From Megaustenia siamemsis (lineage: Eukaryota > Mollusca > Gastropoda > Stylommatophora > Ariophantidae): a stretch of DNA of 64,000 nucleotides. The notes below the pieces were generated by a model, which had not been told where the DNA came from, ran no database searches, and saw only the letters and a program-made list of their open reading frames with translations. Positions 1 to 10,989 of this stretch are shown here, in pieces. Where the stretch lies: NCBI GenBank assembly GCA_032433765.1, contig JAVIAB010000092.1, positions 101,110,064 to 101,174,063 on the forward strand, in the 5' to 3' direction. Each line of letters starts with the position of its first letter. Position 1 is the stretch's first letter. Both the position numbers and the translations under genes were made by a program.

Positions 1-459
1 GGTAAGTGGTGATCTGCCATGTAGCTGGTGAAGAGGAAGGTTACTGTTTGGAAGGGGAGTCCACTTTCATAAACAGAGACAATAACTGTACTTCCGCTAT
101 TCTATCTCATCGCACCACTAATTGTGGATTTTGTATCATTTTTGTATGTAGGAGTCATGGCATGTGAAGTACTACTCCCATCGTTTCTTCACCTTCTTAA
201 TGACCTCATGATAGAGCTCAAAGCAGGGGCCACAACTACATCTCCAGTTCAGTAATTAGAACCTCCATTTCTTTTTAACAAATCAACCCCCCCCCCCCCC
301 TACTCTCAAGAAATTTCAGACAATGTGTTACCAATGATGCATAACATTCCCGTCGACAGTAACCGATTTTTGCAATTTCCCTGGCACTAAATATAAACTT
401 CCCACAGCTACTTTAGTGTTAAAATAAGAAATATTTGGGGCTAATGTATCCAGACAGTG
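1..459. other. 3' flank, no recognised gene; poly-C run
   Basis: No coding or repeat family recognised, except a 14-base C run at 287-300. Confidence 0.5.
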
Positions 460-695
460 TTTGGGCCGTAAGCTGACAACAACTCACACATAGCTGACCG
501 CTTGAACCAGGATTAGTAAATAAAACTAACCATAATTTCACTGTGCGCCACGGTGATGACCATGCAACAACTAACCAGTCTGGCCAAGATAATAGAGATT
601 TAAGAGGGAAAACTTAGACATTCCAAAAATATGTTGTTCCGTTTGTTGGTCGAAAGACGTTTTTATAGCAACTTGCTGTAAACTACGACACAACT
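460..695 (+). repeat. Dispersed repeat, diverged copy A
   Basis: Shares ordered blocks with 2500-2765. Examples are AGTCTGGCCAAG, the following GGGAAA block, CAAAAATAT and a final block ending in CTGTAAACYACRACRCA. The copies are clearly diverged. The function is unknown; it is probably an old non-coding transposon. Confidence 0.55.
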
Positions 696-972
696 AATGT
701 TTTTAAAAAAATAAAATGTGTCCTTAGTCTCTGCATGTTGATATATATATAATAGAGGTTTGAGCAATCTATAGCCCAATGTTCAAATGAGAATGAGCCC
801 TCGACTAAACCAAACAGCCAAACCCATTTAGTGGCTGACAAGCAGAAAGTAATCGGCGGGCGATCATACAAATAAATGTATGTGACTAAATTCATTGGAA
901 TAGTTTAATGATGATGATTAATATTATAATACCCTCTTCTTCGTCTTTGTTTTCTTTTCATCCTCATTTGCC

Positions 973-1255
973 TTTCAGCGGTTAGTAAAGTAAAGTAAAG
1001 GGTCCCGTCCCGCCAAGTGGCGTATAAGGAATACAGTGTTAGTGACCATACATTTTACAGACCTTCAGCACATGATTTTTGGGGTAATGTGGCCAGTATT
1101 ACGCCCGTGCCGCTTTACTTTCCCAGAAAAAAAATCCGGTACCCATTTAAGGCTGGGTGGACCCGGAAGCCGTCGTTTGGGATCGAACCCTACCTCTTGT
1201 CCTTTGTAGTCCAGTTCACTAACCACTGAGCTATCGCGGCTTTTCAGCGGTTAGT
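973..1255 (-). mobile_element. tRNA-derived SINE, family 1, with target duplication
   Basis: The minus strand carries a tRNA-like head with A box TAGCTCAGTGG and B box GGTTCGATCCC (one of the four copies of family 1). The body contains the conserved CCGGTACCCATTTAAGGCTG stretch on the plus strand and ends near a TTTACTTTAC tail. The element is 987-1241, flanked by perfect 14-bp duplications TTTCAGCGGTTAGT at 973-986 and 1242-1255. This supports insertion by target-primed reverse transcription. Confidence 0.9.
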
Positions 1256-2479
1256 GGGAGATATAAATTGCGGTCTTTTAGTCTTTTTTTTGTACCTCTC
1301 CTTTTGTTTCATAGTGTTTCTAATACTCAATCCATCTTTTTTGTGATCGATCCTTTGGCCTTGTGTTCTGGTAGAGTTTGTTGAAGGCTTGTGTTGTCTT
1401 TTGATATTCATGTCTTTACACGCGGACAAACCATTATATCTGTTGTTTCTTCACGTATTGGGTGGCGAGAATTATTCCTAGATTTTTTTTCCTCTCAGTT
1501 CTTCACTTCTGATCCTATCGCTCAGGCTGATTCCTGTCATGCGCCTAACACATTTCATTTCCGTAATGGTAATTTCTCTTATTGTTCTTGAGTTAAGCGT
1601 CAAGATCTGACATTGATAACACAACGTTGAAAGGGGTATTGTGTTTTAGATGCCCGTTTTATAGTGTTATTTCTATTTATTCCTCATGTTTTACGTTTGA
1701 TTGAATGATTATGATCAAAATCACTGAATTCCGTATTTACTCATAAATGCCCAGTTCCGATTAACGGACATCGAACGGTGTGAACATTGATGGCTACGTT
1801 AAGCAATGATTGCTCTTACGCCTCAACCATTCTTTTCAGCATTTTATTTCACGGTTAATTTCAACTCCCGCAGTTTGCGTTATGTTCGTGAACTCTAAGT
1901 ACTAACAGGACGGAAGTAGCATAGAGTTGGATCACTGACTTCATTGCCCTTTCATTTGTTCGTACTCTTTGTGACAATTTCCTGTTTATTGAGCATAACA
2001 TATAAGTGTCTGGATTGTATTTTATGGAAAGTGCTAACAGCGGGGATAATTTCTGCCTCCGTGGTTTTAATGTTGTGACGTAATGTGAGATTAAAATATT
2101 TCACACCTCTTGCTGCGACAAGATGTGCAATTAGACCACCTTTCACCAGCTGAACTACCTCTCTCTTTTCACCCACTAACACAGCACACACGCGCCTTTA
2201 TAATTATAATTATTTTTTTCTAAACAAAATAAAGTCATGACACATCCATTTCCCTATATATCCTGTCCACTGATATATCCGTTAATATGATTGGATTAAT
2301 TATTGACTAATGTTCCCATTACTCAACGTGTTGTTACATGACCTCTGGGTTAACATTCAAGTTTGCTCAGCATCATGATGTTCCACTTGGTCTCTCTCGG
2401 CTGAAAATTCGTGAAGATCTCAGCACAGTGCAACTGTAAAGATCCTTAGAAATCTGGTTAAATTATCTACTTGGAGGCG
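1256..2479. other. Non-coding, AT-rich flank
   Basis: Only short chance ORFs are present and no repeat family is recognised. On the minus strand this lies downstream of the receptor stop, so part could be 3' UTR or intergenic. Confidence 0.45.
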
Positions 2480-2765
2480 AAGGCGCGCTTCACAACAGCA
2501 GACCTGAAGTTGTCAGTGACCCACAGCTGATGGCTTGCGCCAGGATCGGTGAATCAGAACCATCCAGTCCCTGCTTCACTTCTCCATGGTGCCCCCAGTA
2601 ATAGACTAACCTGTCTAGTCTGGCCAAGCTAGTAAGGATCGAAGGGGAAAGACAACCCGGTACTCAAAAATATCGTGCTGTAGTCGGATGTGTTGGACCG
2701 AAAGGCGCAAATATCACAGTTACACTGTAAACCACAACGCAGACACGCCCACATAACGTCCCTTT
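2480..2765 (+). repeat. Dispersed repeat, copy B
   Basis: Best-preserved copy of the family also seen at 460-695 and, partly, at 2905-2990. It contains CTGTCTAGTCTGGCCAAGCT and ends CACAACGCAGACACGCCCAC. No ORF is found. Confidence 0.55.
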
Positions 2766-2904
2766 AAGGGCGGTTGACGAAGAGTTGTACTCCTTTAATA
2801 ATTGGGCGAGCGCAAACAAGCAGGCAAATTATCTTCTTTAAATTGTTTGTAGAAATATTACCATTTCTTTTAATTCTTCATTATGAGAAACCTTCATGCC
2901 AAAG

Positions 2905-2990
2905 GCGGGTGTGTTAGACCACAATGCGCAGAAATTGCGGCTGTGCTGTCAACTAGCGACACAACGCAGACACGCCCACTTAACGGGTGT
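2905..2990 (+). repeat. Dispersed repeat, partial copy C
   Basis: Repeats the last part of copy B: a GTGTTRGACC block, then ACACAACGCAGACACGCCCA and CTTAACG. It lies about 150 bp after copy B. Confidence 0.55.
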
Positions 2991-3113
2991 ACGCAGTGAA
3001 AAGAGAAGAGACTGGGGAACGACATCAAGTTGCTCATGGACCTCAGGTGCAATATTCTGATCAGCGACACCATGCTCCAAAATCTCATTAGTGAGCTTCC
3101 TTGCTTTGATCGG

Positions 3114-3115
<2 letters not shown>

Positions 3116-3174
<59 letters not shown>
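3116..3174. repeat. (TA)n microsatellite
   Basis: About 29 uninterrupted AT dinucleotides lie just downstream of the receptor stop codon (minus-strand sense). The tract is self-complementary and can extrude a hairpin. Confidence 0.98.
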
Positions 3175-3177
<3 letters not shown>

Positions 3178-3341
3178 TTTAAACGTGTGCATACATTCTT
3201 ATCCACATCCCTCATATACTTTATGATTTATCTCACCTCGCACATACGCGCATGTATAAATATCATACATACCTTTATATAAATCTTAGCATATATATTT
3301 TTTGAAAGAACGCCTATGTATTTGTTTCCGATGAGAAGAAT

Positions 3342-4000
3342 TCAATTCTGTGGAAACTGCACATTTTTAGCTATGGGACTGAGTAACAAGAGGAAAACTG
3401 TAGTTAGTGACGTGATGACAACAAATAACCAGAAGAAGAGCTGGTCTAAAACTCTGGCCACTTCTTGCCATTCCAGGATAGCAGTTCGATCACCCTGACC
3501 TTTCTCGTAAGCTTCTAGTACCGCCTTTAGGTAGAACAATATCTGGGCTTCGAGAAAGCTGCGCCTGTTGTCTCTGCCAGCCCTCAGACTGGAGCTATTT
3601 TGTGGCGTGGAATTTGCATCCACTGAGCCATTGCATCCGGGGCCAATATTATGAGTCTGGGGAAGAGGTGAGCATTCTGAAGAAGTTGGCGAAAGTCTGG
3701 ACGAGATGTGGCTCGTTTTGGAGGGAAAGGCGGGCATGCTACGGCAGTGCCAGTTTGTAGAGGCGTCTTGAGGTGCAGAAATATCCGCTGGATGGTGGTA
3801 TCTGCTGTTGTTGTTGGCGCTGTGCTTGGCGTTGAGGTAGTTCAGTCTCATACAGAAAACCTTGGCAATGGTTGTGGCCAGTGCTTTGACCGCTTTGGGA
3901 GGACTGTGCATACTTGTTCCTCTGTGGTGGCAGTTAAGCACGAAAACGGAGAGTGCTACAGATAAGGCGGACATTGCCATAATCACTGTCAGATAAATGC
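3342..4000 (-). CDS. nAChR alpha-like last exon: TM3, cytoplasmic loop, TM4, stop
   Basis: This 659-bp terminal exon starts with GC that completes the split Gly codon, then IYLTVIMAMSALSVALSVFV (TM3) and NCHHRG at the cytoplasmic face. A variable intracellular loop of about 125-130 residues follows, rich in Ser, Asn, His and Pro. A predicted amphipathic helix before TM4 contains EWQEVARVLDQLFFW. TM4 is LFVVITSLTTVFLLLL and the tail is SPIAKNVQFPQN, then TGA at 3342-3344. The acceptor is TTTCTCATTACAG on the minus strand. The loop is moderately long for the family. There is no AATAAA close after the stop on the minus strand; ATTAAA variants occur near 2800 and 2870 but cannot be assigned. A (TA)n tract at 3116-3174 would lie in the 3' UTR or flank. 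Confidence 0.95.
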
Positions 4001-4209
4001 CTGTAATGAGAAATCAGACATCAAATTGTTCGTTATTAATTTAACTTTGTTTATGCTCACAACAATTTGGTATCAGTTAATCACTTTTGTCTTTAGCTGT
4101 TTAAAATTAAGTGTCAATTTACATTTTTCTGTAGCTTGATATAACGTAACATCTACTACTTTAAATCAAACATTTACTTTTATCTACTACTTTAGAGCAA
4201 GTGTCATTT

Positions 4210-4870
4210 ACTATCTTCTAATAAGCGATATGAGGTGTTTTTAACTTTCTTTCTTCTACAACGTGATATGAGGTTTTTTTTTTTAACTTTCTTTCTTCTA
4301 CAACGTGATAAGATGTGTTTTTAACTTTCTTTCTTCTACAACGTGATATGGAGTGTTTTTTTTTTAAACTTTCGTTCTTCTACAACTCGATATGAGGTGT
4401 TTTTCTTAACTTTCTATTTTGCTACAAATCGATATGAGGTGTTTTTAGCTTTCTTTCTTCTACAATGTGATGTGGGATGTTTTTTGTTTAACTTTTTTTT
4501 GTTCTACAACAAGATATGATATGCTTTTTTAAAACTATCTTTCTTCCACAATGTCAAATGAAATAATATTAACTTTCTTTCTTCCACAACGTCATGTGAA
4601 GTGTTATTAACTTTCTTCTACAACCCCGATATGAGATGATATTAACTTTCTTTTTTCTACAACGTGATGTGAGGTGTTGTTAATTTTCTTTTACAATGTG
4701 ATGTGAGGTGTTGTTAATTTTCTTTTACAACGTGATATGAGGTGTTGTTAATTTTCTTTTACAACGTGATATGAGGTATTATTAATTTTCTTTTACAACG
4801 TGATGTGAGGTGTTATTAACTTTCTTTTTTCTACATCGTTATGTGAGATGCTTTTTTTTTTTTAACTTTC
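4210..4870. repeat. Degenerate minisatellite, about 40-45 bp unit
   Basis: Imperfect units contain AACTTTCTTTCTTCTACAAC followed by a variant of GTGATATGAGGTGTTTTT. Unit length varies through T-run expansions. Located in the last intron. Confidence 0.85.
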
Positions 4871-4918
4871 CTTCTTCTACTGCTTCCAGTCCTTATATAT
4901 ATAATATCTTCTGCTTTT

Positions 4919-5650
4919 TCGATTTTTCAATTATTGATATCAACTATGGTTGGCTTTCAATTATTGATATCAAATATGGTTTGCTTTCAATTATTGATAT
5001 CAAATATGGTTTGCTTTCAATTATTGATATCAACTATGGTTTGCTTTCAATTATTGATATCAAATATGGTTTGCTTTAAATCTTTCAATTATTGATACCA
5101 AATATAGTTTTCTTATATTTTTCAATTGTTAATATAAAATATGGTTTGCTTTCAATCTTTCAATGTTTGATATAAAATATGGTTTGCATTCAATGCTAGA
5201 TATTAATTCTGGTTTGCTTTCAATCTTTCAATGCTTGTTATCAAATATGATTTTCTTCTTATCTTTAAAATGATATAAAATATGATTTCCTTTCAAAGCT
5301 TGATACTCATTCTGGTCTGCTTTCAATCTTTCAATGCTTGATATCAAATATGGTTTGTTTTCAATATTTCAATGCTTGATATGAAATATGGTTTGTTTTC
5401 AATATTTCAATACTTGATATCAAATATGGTTTGTTTTCAATATTTCAATGCTTGATATCAAATATGGTTTGTTTTCAATCTTTCAATGCTTGATATCAAA
5501 TATGGTTTGTTTTCAATCTTTCAATGCTTGATATCAAATATGGTTTGTTTTCAATCTTTCAATGCTTGATATCAAATATGGTTTGTTTTCAATATTTCAA
5601 TGCTTGATATCAAATATGGTTTTCATTTAATCTTTCAATACTTGATAAGA
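4919..5650. repeat. Minisatellite, 30-bp units then 38-bp units
   Basis: The first part (to about 5090) has 30-bp units with TCAATTATTGATATCAAATA. From about 5090 the unit is 38 bp with CTTTCAATGCTTGATATCAA and ATGGTTTGTTTT. The second form looks like a derivative of the first with an added internal segment. An open frame at 4810-5079 is a by-product. Confidence 0.9.
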
Positions 5651-5879
5651 AGTGTTATATTCTTCTGTTGGATGCGGTGATTTTTTAACAATAAGCCTAA
5701 TGAGCCATATATTAAATTTTGTTAAAAGTTATACAAAGAAGGATTCAGAATAAAATCAATATGGAATTAGAACAACTATTTTGATTTAGGAAAAACAGTG
5801 GGACAAAAGAAGCCATATTTTGCATGGGGACATTAATCGAAAAGTACATAAGTAAACAAACCAATACATGTCTGCTTCA

Positions 5880-6945
5880 TATACTACACCATAGCTTTTG
5901 ATATAATACACCATAAACAACTTATAGACTGCCTAAAAGATATACATCTAGATGATACAGACATACAACTAATATGTAATTTATATTGGGAGCAAACAAC
6001 AACAGTAAAATATAACAAAGAGAAGTCTACACCCATTGATATAAAAAGAGGAGTAAGACAGGGATGCATCCTATCACAAAACTTGTTCAATCTATACACT
6101 GAGCAAATCTTTAAAAACATCACAGAGATGCCAGGCCTGAACATTAATTGAAAGAATCAATAACCTAAGATATGCTGATGATACTGTTCTACTAGCAGAA
6201 AATCATAAAGACCTACAACAATTGCTTAATGTAATAAACATGACAAGCAAAAAATATGGATTAGATATAAATATCAAAAGACTAAAACTATGATCATAAT
6301 CAAAGATAATGCTCAAAACCTACAAGTGGATATCAAAATTGAAGGAATAGACCTGGAGACAGTTCAGAGCTACAGCAACCTTGGACATACTATATATAAC
6401 AAGTGATGGAAAATGTAAAACTGAAATACATAAGAATAGAAATGGCAAAAAGTAATTTTAATGCCATGAAATATATGCTAACATCAAAACAAATAACTTC
6501 AGGGCTAAAACTAAGAATAGCAAAATGTTACATCTTCTCAACATTCCTGTATAGTGCAGAAACAGGGACATTAGACAAGAAAACATAACAGAAAAATAAA
6601 GCCTTTAAAATGTGGATTTATAGAAGAATAGGAAGAATTGAAATAAAGTCTTAAAACAACTAAAAATGGAGAGAAAAAACTACTAAACACAATTCAAATA
6701 AGACAAATTAGATTTTTGGAACATTTTAAAAGAAACAGCTGCATACTAAAAGTAATCTTGGAAGCGAAACTACAAGGTAAAAGAGGCAGAGGCAGACCAA
6801 GACTAACGTGGACGAGGAACATGAAAAGATGGACAAGTCAGCCTTTAACAACCTGCACTATCAAAGCAAGAGACAGAGCGGAATGACGCTCCATGGTAGC
6901 CAACCTTCGATGCGAAGACGGCACTCATTGAATAATGATGATTCT
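5880..6945 (+). mobile_element. RTE-like LINE, family A, 5'-truncated and broken
   Basis: Remnant of a non-LTR retrotransposon reverse transcriptase. Pieces in shifting frames show GVRQGCILSQNLFNLYTEQI, then LRYADDTVLLAEN (catalytic YADD box), then TMIIN-type and LGHTI segments. A C-terminal domain follows with FLYSAETGTLDKK, EAFKMW-like and RGRGRPRLTW motifs. Stops and frameshifts between these show it is dead. The 3' end is near GGCACTCATTGAATAATGATGAT, a short ATG-rich tail typical of this family. It belongs with copies at 7975-8375, 33556-34365 and 44620-45475. The clade assignment to RTE is from motif wording, not a search. Confidence 0.88.
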
Positions 6946-7536
6946 CCTGCTGAATAAGAATACCTTTAACTTTCTTTTATTTTCGGTTTACGTCCATTTT
7001 CTGCTCTGCTCTGTTGTTTCTTGTATTTGTTCTTTTCCTTTCTATGGTCTTCGACAAAATCTGATCACCCATATATACCACCGCCTCTTCCCTACCCAAA
7101 ATTTAAAAAAAAATATATAATGTAAGCTTTTATCAGCGCATCTCCTTATTACTCTTCTGTATTGTAGACAAGTTCTACTGTTTGAATTACTTTCGTAATG
7201 GGAACGTCTGTCTTCCCAAAGTTTAGTTTTTACAAATAAAGTGCTAGTCTATTTGCCGAATGTTTAGTTCGACAAATAAAGTGCTCAAATGGAAATGTAA
7301 TGTGCACGGGATTTGCCGTCAACGCGCCAGACGCGACAATTTATGAATAATGTATCACAAGTAAATCTCGCCCGGCGCTGATTCCTGCACACTTCGTGAT
7401 ATTTGGTGGGGAAACTATGTTTAAATAAATATGTTCGTCCTTCTCTCGACAACGGTAGATTTGTCGAAATTTTGATCTAAGTACAACTTAATGTCAGACT
7501 GCTGAATACTTTTGATGTTGATCATTTACACAAGGA
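6946..7536. other. Intron sequence, nothing recognised
   Basis: No supported feature; a short internal duplication of AGTTYGACAAATAAAGTGCT wording occurs near 7225-7285. Confidence 0.4.
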
Positions 7537-7818
7537 ACACATTGACCTTGGGAGCCGCGATAGCTCAGTGGTTAGTGAACTGGACTACCACGGACAAGAG
7601 GTAGGGTTCGATCCCAACCGACGGCTCCGGGTTCACCCAGCCTTAAATGGGTACCGGATTTTTTTCTGGGAAAGTAAAGCAGCACGGGCGTAATACTGAC
7701 CACATTACCCCAAAAATCATGTGCTGAAGGTCTGTAAAATATAGGGTCACTAACACCATATTTCCCTATACGCCACTTGGCGTGACGGGGGTACTTTACT
7801 TTTTTACACATTGACCTT
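7537..7818 (+). mobile_element. tRNA-derived SINE, family 1, with target duplication
   Basis: The tRNA-like head has A box TAGCTCAGTGG (7561-7571) and B box GGTTCGATCCC (7605-7615), the internal RNA polymerase III promoter. The body carries the family-specific CCCAAAAATCATGTGCTGAA, and the tail is GGGGGTACTTTACTTTTT. The element is 7550-7805, flanked by perfect 13-bp duplications ACACATTGACCTT at 7537-7549 and 7806-7818. Confidence 0.93.
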
Positions 7819-7974
7819 TGCATGTAAAATCATGATTTGTTATTTTGCATTCGCCGTAATGTTAATCCCCACATCTTTAATTGATTCCATTCCTAAATTA
7901 ATATTAACTGTAGATTTTAAAACTGATAGTAACAGCCCGTTTTAACATATTTAAACTATTCTTCTTCTTATCAT

Positions 7975-8375
7975 TCATCATCATCGAGTGCCGTCTCCGC
8001 AACGTAGATTGACTTGTCCATCTTTTGATGTTACTCATCCATGTTAGTCTTGGTCTGCCTCTGCCTCTTTTACCTTGTATTTTCCCTTCCAATATTACTT
8101 TTAGTAGGCTGTTGTGTCTTTTAACGTGTCCCCAAAATTTCATTTGTCTTTTCTTAATTGTATTTAGTAGTTCTCTTTTTATTTTTAGTTGTTTTAAAAC
8201 TTCTTCGTTTGTTTTCTTTCTTTTTTTCCATCCAATTCTACCTATTCTTCTATAAATCCACATTTCAAAGGCTTCAATTTTCGGTTCTGTTTTCTTGTCT
8301 AATGTCCATGTTTCTGCACTATACAGGATTATTGACAGGATGTAACATTTTGCTATTCTTATCATTATTATTATC
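7975..8375 (-). mobile_element. RTE-like LINE, family A, 3' end only
   Basis: The minus strand encodes the family A C-terminal region: RIAKCYILS, LYSAETWTLDKKTEPKIEAF, RRIGRIGWKKRKKTNEEVLK, FWGHVKRHNSLLKVILEGK and RGRGRPRLTW. The 3' terminus is at the CATCATCATCGAG triplet tail near 7975. The 5' end joins directly to another LINE at about 8380, so an open frame at 7904-8524 reads across two unrelated elements. Confidence 0.88.
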
Positions 8376-8389
8376 ATTATTATAATTAT

Positions 8390-8745
8390 TTTTCTTCTTT
8401 TCAAAACCCGTGGAGAGTAGGTCTTCAACAAACACTTTCCAGCAGTCCTGTTTCTTGAAATTCTTTCAAGATCGTTCCATGTCTCCCCGATCTTTTTAAA
8501 TATTTTTCCACCTGTCACCCTCATGTATATTATGGCCTTCCTCTTTGTCTCCTCCCCTGGGGATTAAAAAAAATGCCTTGTGTAATGCTCTCTGTTGGTG
8601 TCCGCAGTGTGTGTCCTATCCAACGACATCGTCTTTGTTTTATCTCTTTGTCCACAGACATTTGTCTGGTACTTTCCCATAGTTTTAAATTAATGATTTT
8701 GTCCTGCCATTTCCATCCTTTTATTTTGAGCAAGCATCCATTAAT
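8390..8745 (-). mobile_element. LINE C-terminal fragment (FADD-type family)
   Basis: The minus strand encodes RRCRWIGHTLRTPTESITQG, FFNPQGRRQRGRP and, in another frame, GDMERS and a LLSTGF end. This is the familiar C-terminal end of an invertebrate LINE whose reverse transcriptase part resembles the fragment at 21215-21880. At least two frameshifts are present. It ends in an AT-rich microsatellite (about 8360-8395) where the family A LINE begins. Confidence 0.75.
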
Positions 8746-8759
8746 TTAATGAAAGTCTG

Positions 8760-8990
8760 TATCTTCGTGATTGTCATTTTAAAACTGATATTAACTATCC
8801 ATTATTTAAAAAAATGATATTAATTGCTCATTTGAAAAGTAGTATCAACGTTCCATAAAAGAGTTGATATTAACTGCCCATTAAAAGATTAATATTAGCT
8901 GCTCTTTTAAAAACTGATATTAACTGCACATCGTTTAACTTAAATTAAATTAACTGCCCATTCTAAATCTAGTTTATTTTATTATGTTAA
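8760..8990. repeat. Degenerate short tandem repeat, about 30 bp
   Basis: Six to eight diverged units contain AAAACTGATATTAACTGCCC and similar. Confidence 0.7.
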
Positions 8991-9003
8991 AAGTTCTCTG
9001 TTA

Positions 9004-9023
9004 ATATATATATATATATATAC

Positions 9024-9075
<52 letters not shown>
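9004..9075. repeat. (TA)n microsatellite
   Basis: About 35 AT dinucleotides with one CG interruption at about 9022. Confidence 0.97.
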
Positions 9076-9077
<2 letters not shown>

Positions 9078-9620
9078 CTATTTACACGAAGCTAACCAAA
9101 GACTTCGGAAATAATGTTGGCAGAAATTGGGTACATTTGGTAATTAATCACATATGTTGCAACACTGCATGTACTTGTATCAATATATTCGCAATTCCGT
9201 AAAATCCAGTTCGCTGGTTAATGAAAGTGATGTTCACAGGAAGAGGGTAGGAACGGAAGCTTGACGTGATGTAAAATATGAGACGGTTATCGGCGAGCGA
9301 TTGGAACCATTAGAAATCATTTTCATCGCCATCTGCTAAAAGGAAGTGAGTGAGTACACATTGACGATCTAAAATTCAATGAGGGCAGTTCTTGTAATCC
9401 TCTTTATCAAGAGTTATTGGTCAACATGCTATTTTTTTTTCTCTAACAGAGGAAACACATGGACCAAGTTACACTGCATAATTTCATTAGATGTGATATC
9501 TTATCTGATTACATTTTACTTTATAATAACAATTGAATATGAAAAAAAACATACACACAAAATAGATTTACATACAAATGAATTATTTCTACTATGTTTT
9601 TTTTCTCTTTTTTTTTTGTC
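9076..9620. other. Intron sequence, nothing recognised
   Basis: AT-rich; an open frame at 9379-9654 has no recognisable domain. Confidence 0.4.
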
Positions 9621-9624
9621 AGCT

Positions 9625-9800
9625 TTTACCTCTGACGAAGTCCCTAGGAACTGAATTTAACAGGGAGATAACTCCGACTTCGGAGGTACTCGTATTTTTT
9701 CCGTCGATGAGTAATTAATGTTTCAAGCCGAGCCTCGCTGCTGAGACTACGGGTGGTTGCCGCAGAGAAAAATCATAAATAAAAAATCCCAACCGGTGTA
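9625..9800 (-). mobile_element. SINE family 3, truncated copy
   Basis: Matches the reverse complement of the body of the SINE at 55261-55565. Shared blocks include the TCCGACTTCGGAGGTACTCG region, TCCGTCGATGAGTAATTAAT, GCCGAGCCTCGCTGCTGAGA and the final AAAAAATCCCAACCGGTG. The tRNA-like head is missing. Confidence 0.75.
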
Positions 9801-10426
9801 GCCCAACCTTTTCTGTAGAATTTTGTCCTGAATTGATCACAAATGGACACTATGTCTAGCAGACATCTTTATATGCAAATTTTGGTGTACTAATAGATCA
9901 CTTTTTTTTTCTCTACAGGTTTTGTATGCTCACCTGTGGTTGCTGTCCTTTTTCCAAGCACATCTCGGTTACATATTAAATTTCGACTTCTAAATGCGTC
10001 TTAATACAAGGAAGTATAGAACGTTGCTCAACGACTGAGTTCCTTTGTTCTCTCCTATTTGATGCTTATTGTTTGTTGAGAGTGGAGACACTTGAACGTT
10101 CAATCATTTCTAGAATAGATTGTCGAAGATCTCGTGTTATTCCACGACTGTTGTGTTGATTTACCAAATATTGTAAATGTCTTGCCGATTTCATATAGGA
10201 GAGCGCGCTAGTAGGCCAGTGGTAGCTATGTAGTTGCACCAATCCCAACGGGAATTCATTCTAGGTTATTATAGTTGGTTTGCTTTTTGCTTGTGCTAGA
10301 ATTTCAGTTTGCTGGACGTTTATTGCTAAAGAAAATAGTAACACGATCTGCACACATAGACCTAGTGTGTGTGTGTGTACATGCACGCACATACACAGCA
10401 GCAGCAGAAAGAATAAGTCAACAAAC
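9801..10426. other. Intron sequence next to the TM1-TM2 exon
   Basis: No element recognised. A GT-rich patch followed by GCA triplets lies at 10362-10410, just beyond the donor site. Confidence 0.45.
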
Positions 10427-10631
10427 CTATCAGGGGAATGTACTCCGATGTTGGTGGCATGTTCTCCGCTACGAGAAGCATGAAGACGGAAAACGCCAGC
10501 AGAACTGTCAGCCCGAGGGTAACTTTCTCCCCAGAGTCTGGAGGCAACAGGAACCCGGTCAGTGACAGACTGGACAGCAGCATGCAGGGGATAATGACGT
10601 TCAGAAAGTAGTAGAGAACACGGCGCCGTAT
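10427..10631 (-). CDS. nAChR alpha-like exon: TM1 and TM2 pore segment
   Basis: This 205-bp exon encodes 68 residues plus the first base of a Gly codon. It begins [16 protein letters not shown] (TM1), continues through a short loop PPDSGEK, and then TM2 as [20 protein letters not shown], ending [12 protein letters not shown]. Pore positions readable in TM2: Glu at -1', Lys at 0', Thr at 2', Leu at 9', Val at 13' and Glu at 20'. The intact GEK before TM2 is the pattern of cation-selective channels, unlike the altered motif of anion-selective molluscan subunits. The acceptor is TGTAAGACAAAT-side CTTACAG on the minus strand and the donor is ATAG/GTTTGT. No frame damage is seen. A CA/GT-rich patch follows the donor at about 10362-10400. 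Confidence 0.95.
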
Positions 10632-10789
10632 CTGTAAGACAAATTTAACATTTATACAGTTTGCCCATAATACTATTTTGTTACCCAAACATATTTACAC
10701 ATCTCGTGTTTTAAGAGAAGAAAACAGAATCTCGCCAGACCTCCGGTGTGGGGAGGTCATGTTGTTTGTGCTAATATTTTGTTTTTCGA

Positions 10790-10985
10790 CAACCGGCACT
10801 CTTTTTTTGCTTGTACTGTGGTCAGTTTAAACCCGGTACCGACTTTCTTTCTCAGAAATAAATAGTTTGATGCCCATTTACGGCATGGTGAACCTAGAAG
10901 CCGTCAATCAATATCGAACTTGACCTCTTGCCGTAGAAGTCCAATTCTTAATCACGGCTCCCTTACCACTCGGGGCAACCTCAAA
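10790..10985 (-). mobile_element. Diverged SINE, family 1
   Basis: The minus strand keeps family 1 order: a GAGTGGT-type A-box area, TCGATATTG in place of the B box, GGTTCACCATGCCGTAAATGG and AACTATTTATTTCTGAGAAA. It is strongly diverged and lacks clear target duplications. Confidence 0.65.
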
Positions 10986-10989
10986 GGTG

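Noticed and set aside
3091..3282. Ile/Tyr repeat frame near the receptor stop
   Set aside because: It is the (TA)n microsatellite.
7553..7625. Functional tRNA gene
   Set aside because: A and B boxes are present, but the downstream body is shared by several dispersed copies with target duplications, so it is a SINE head.
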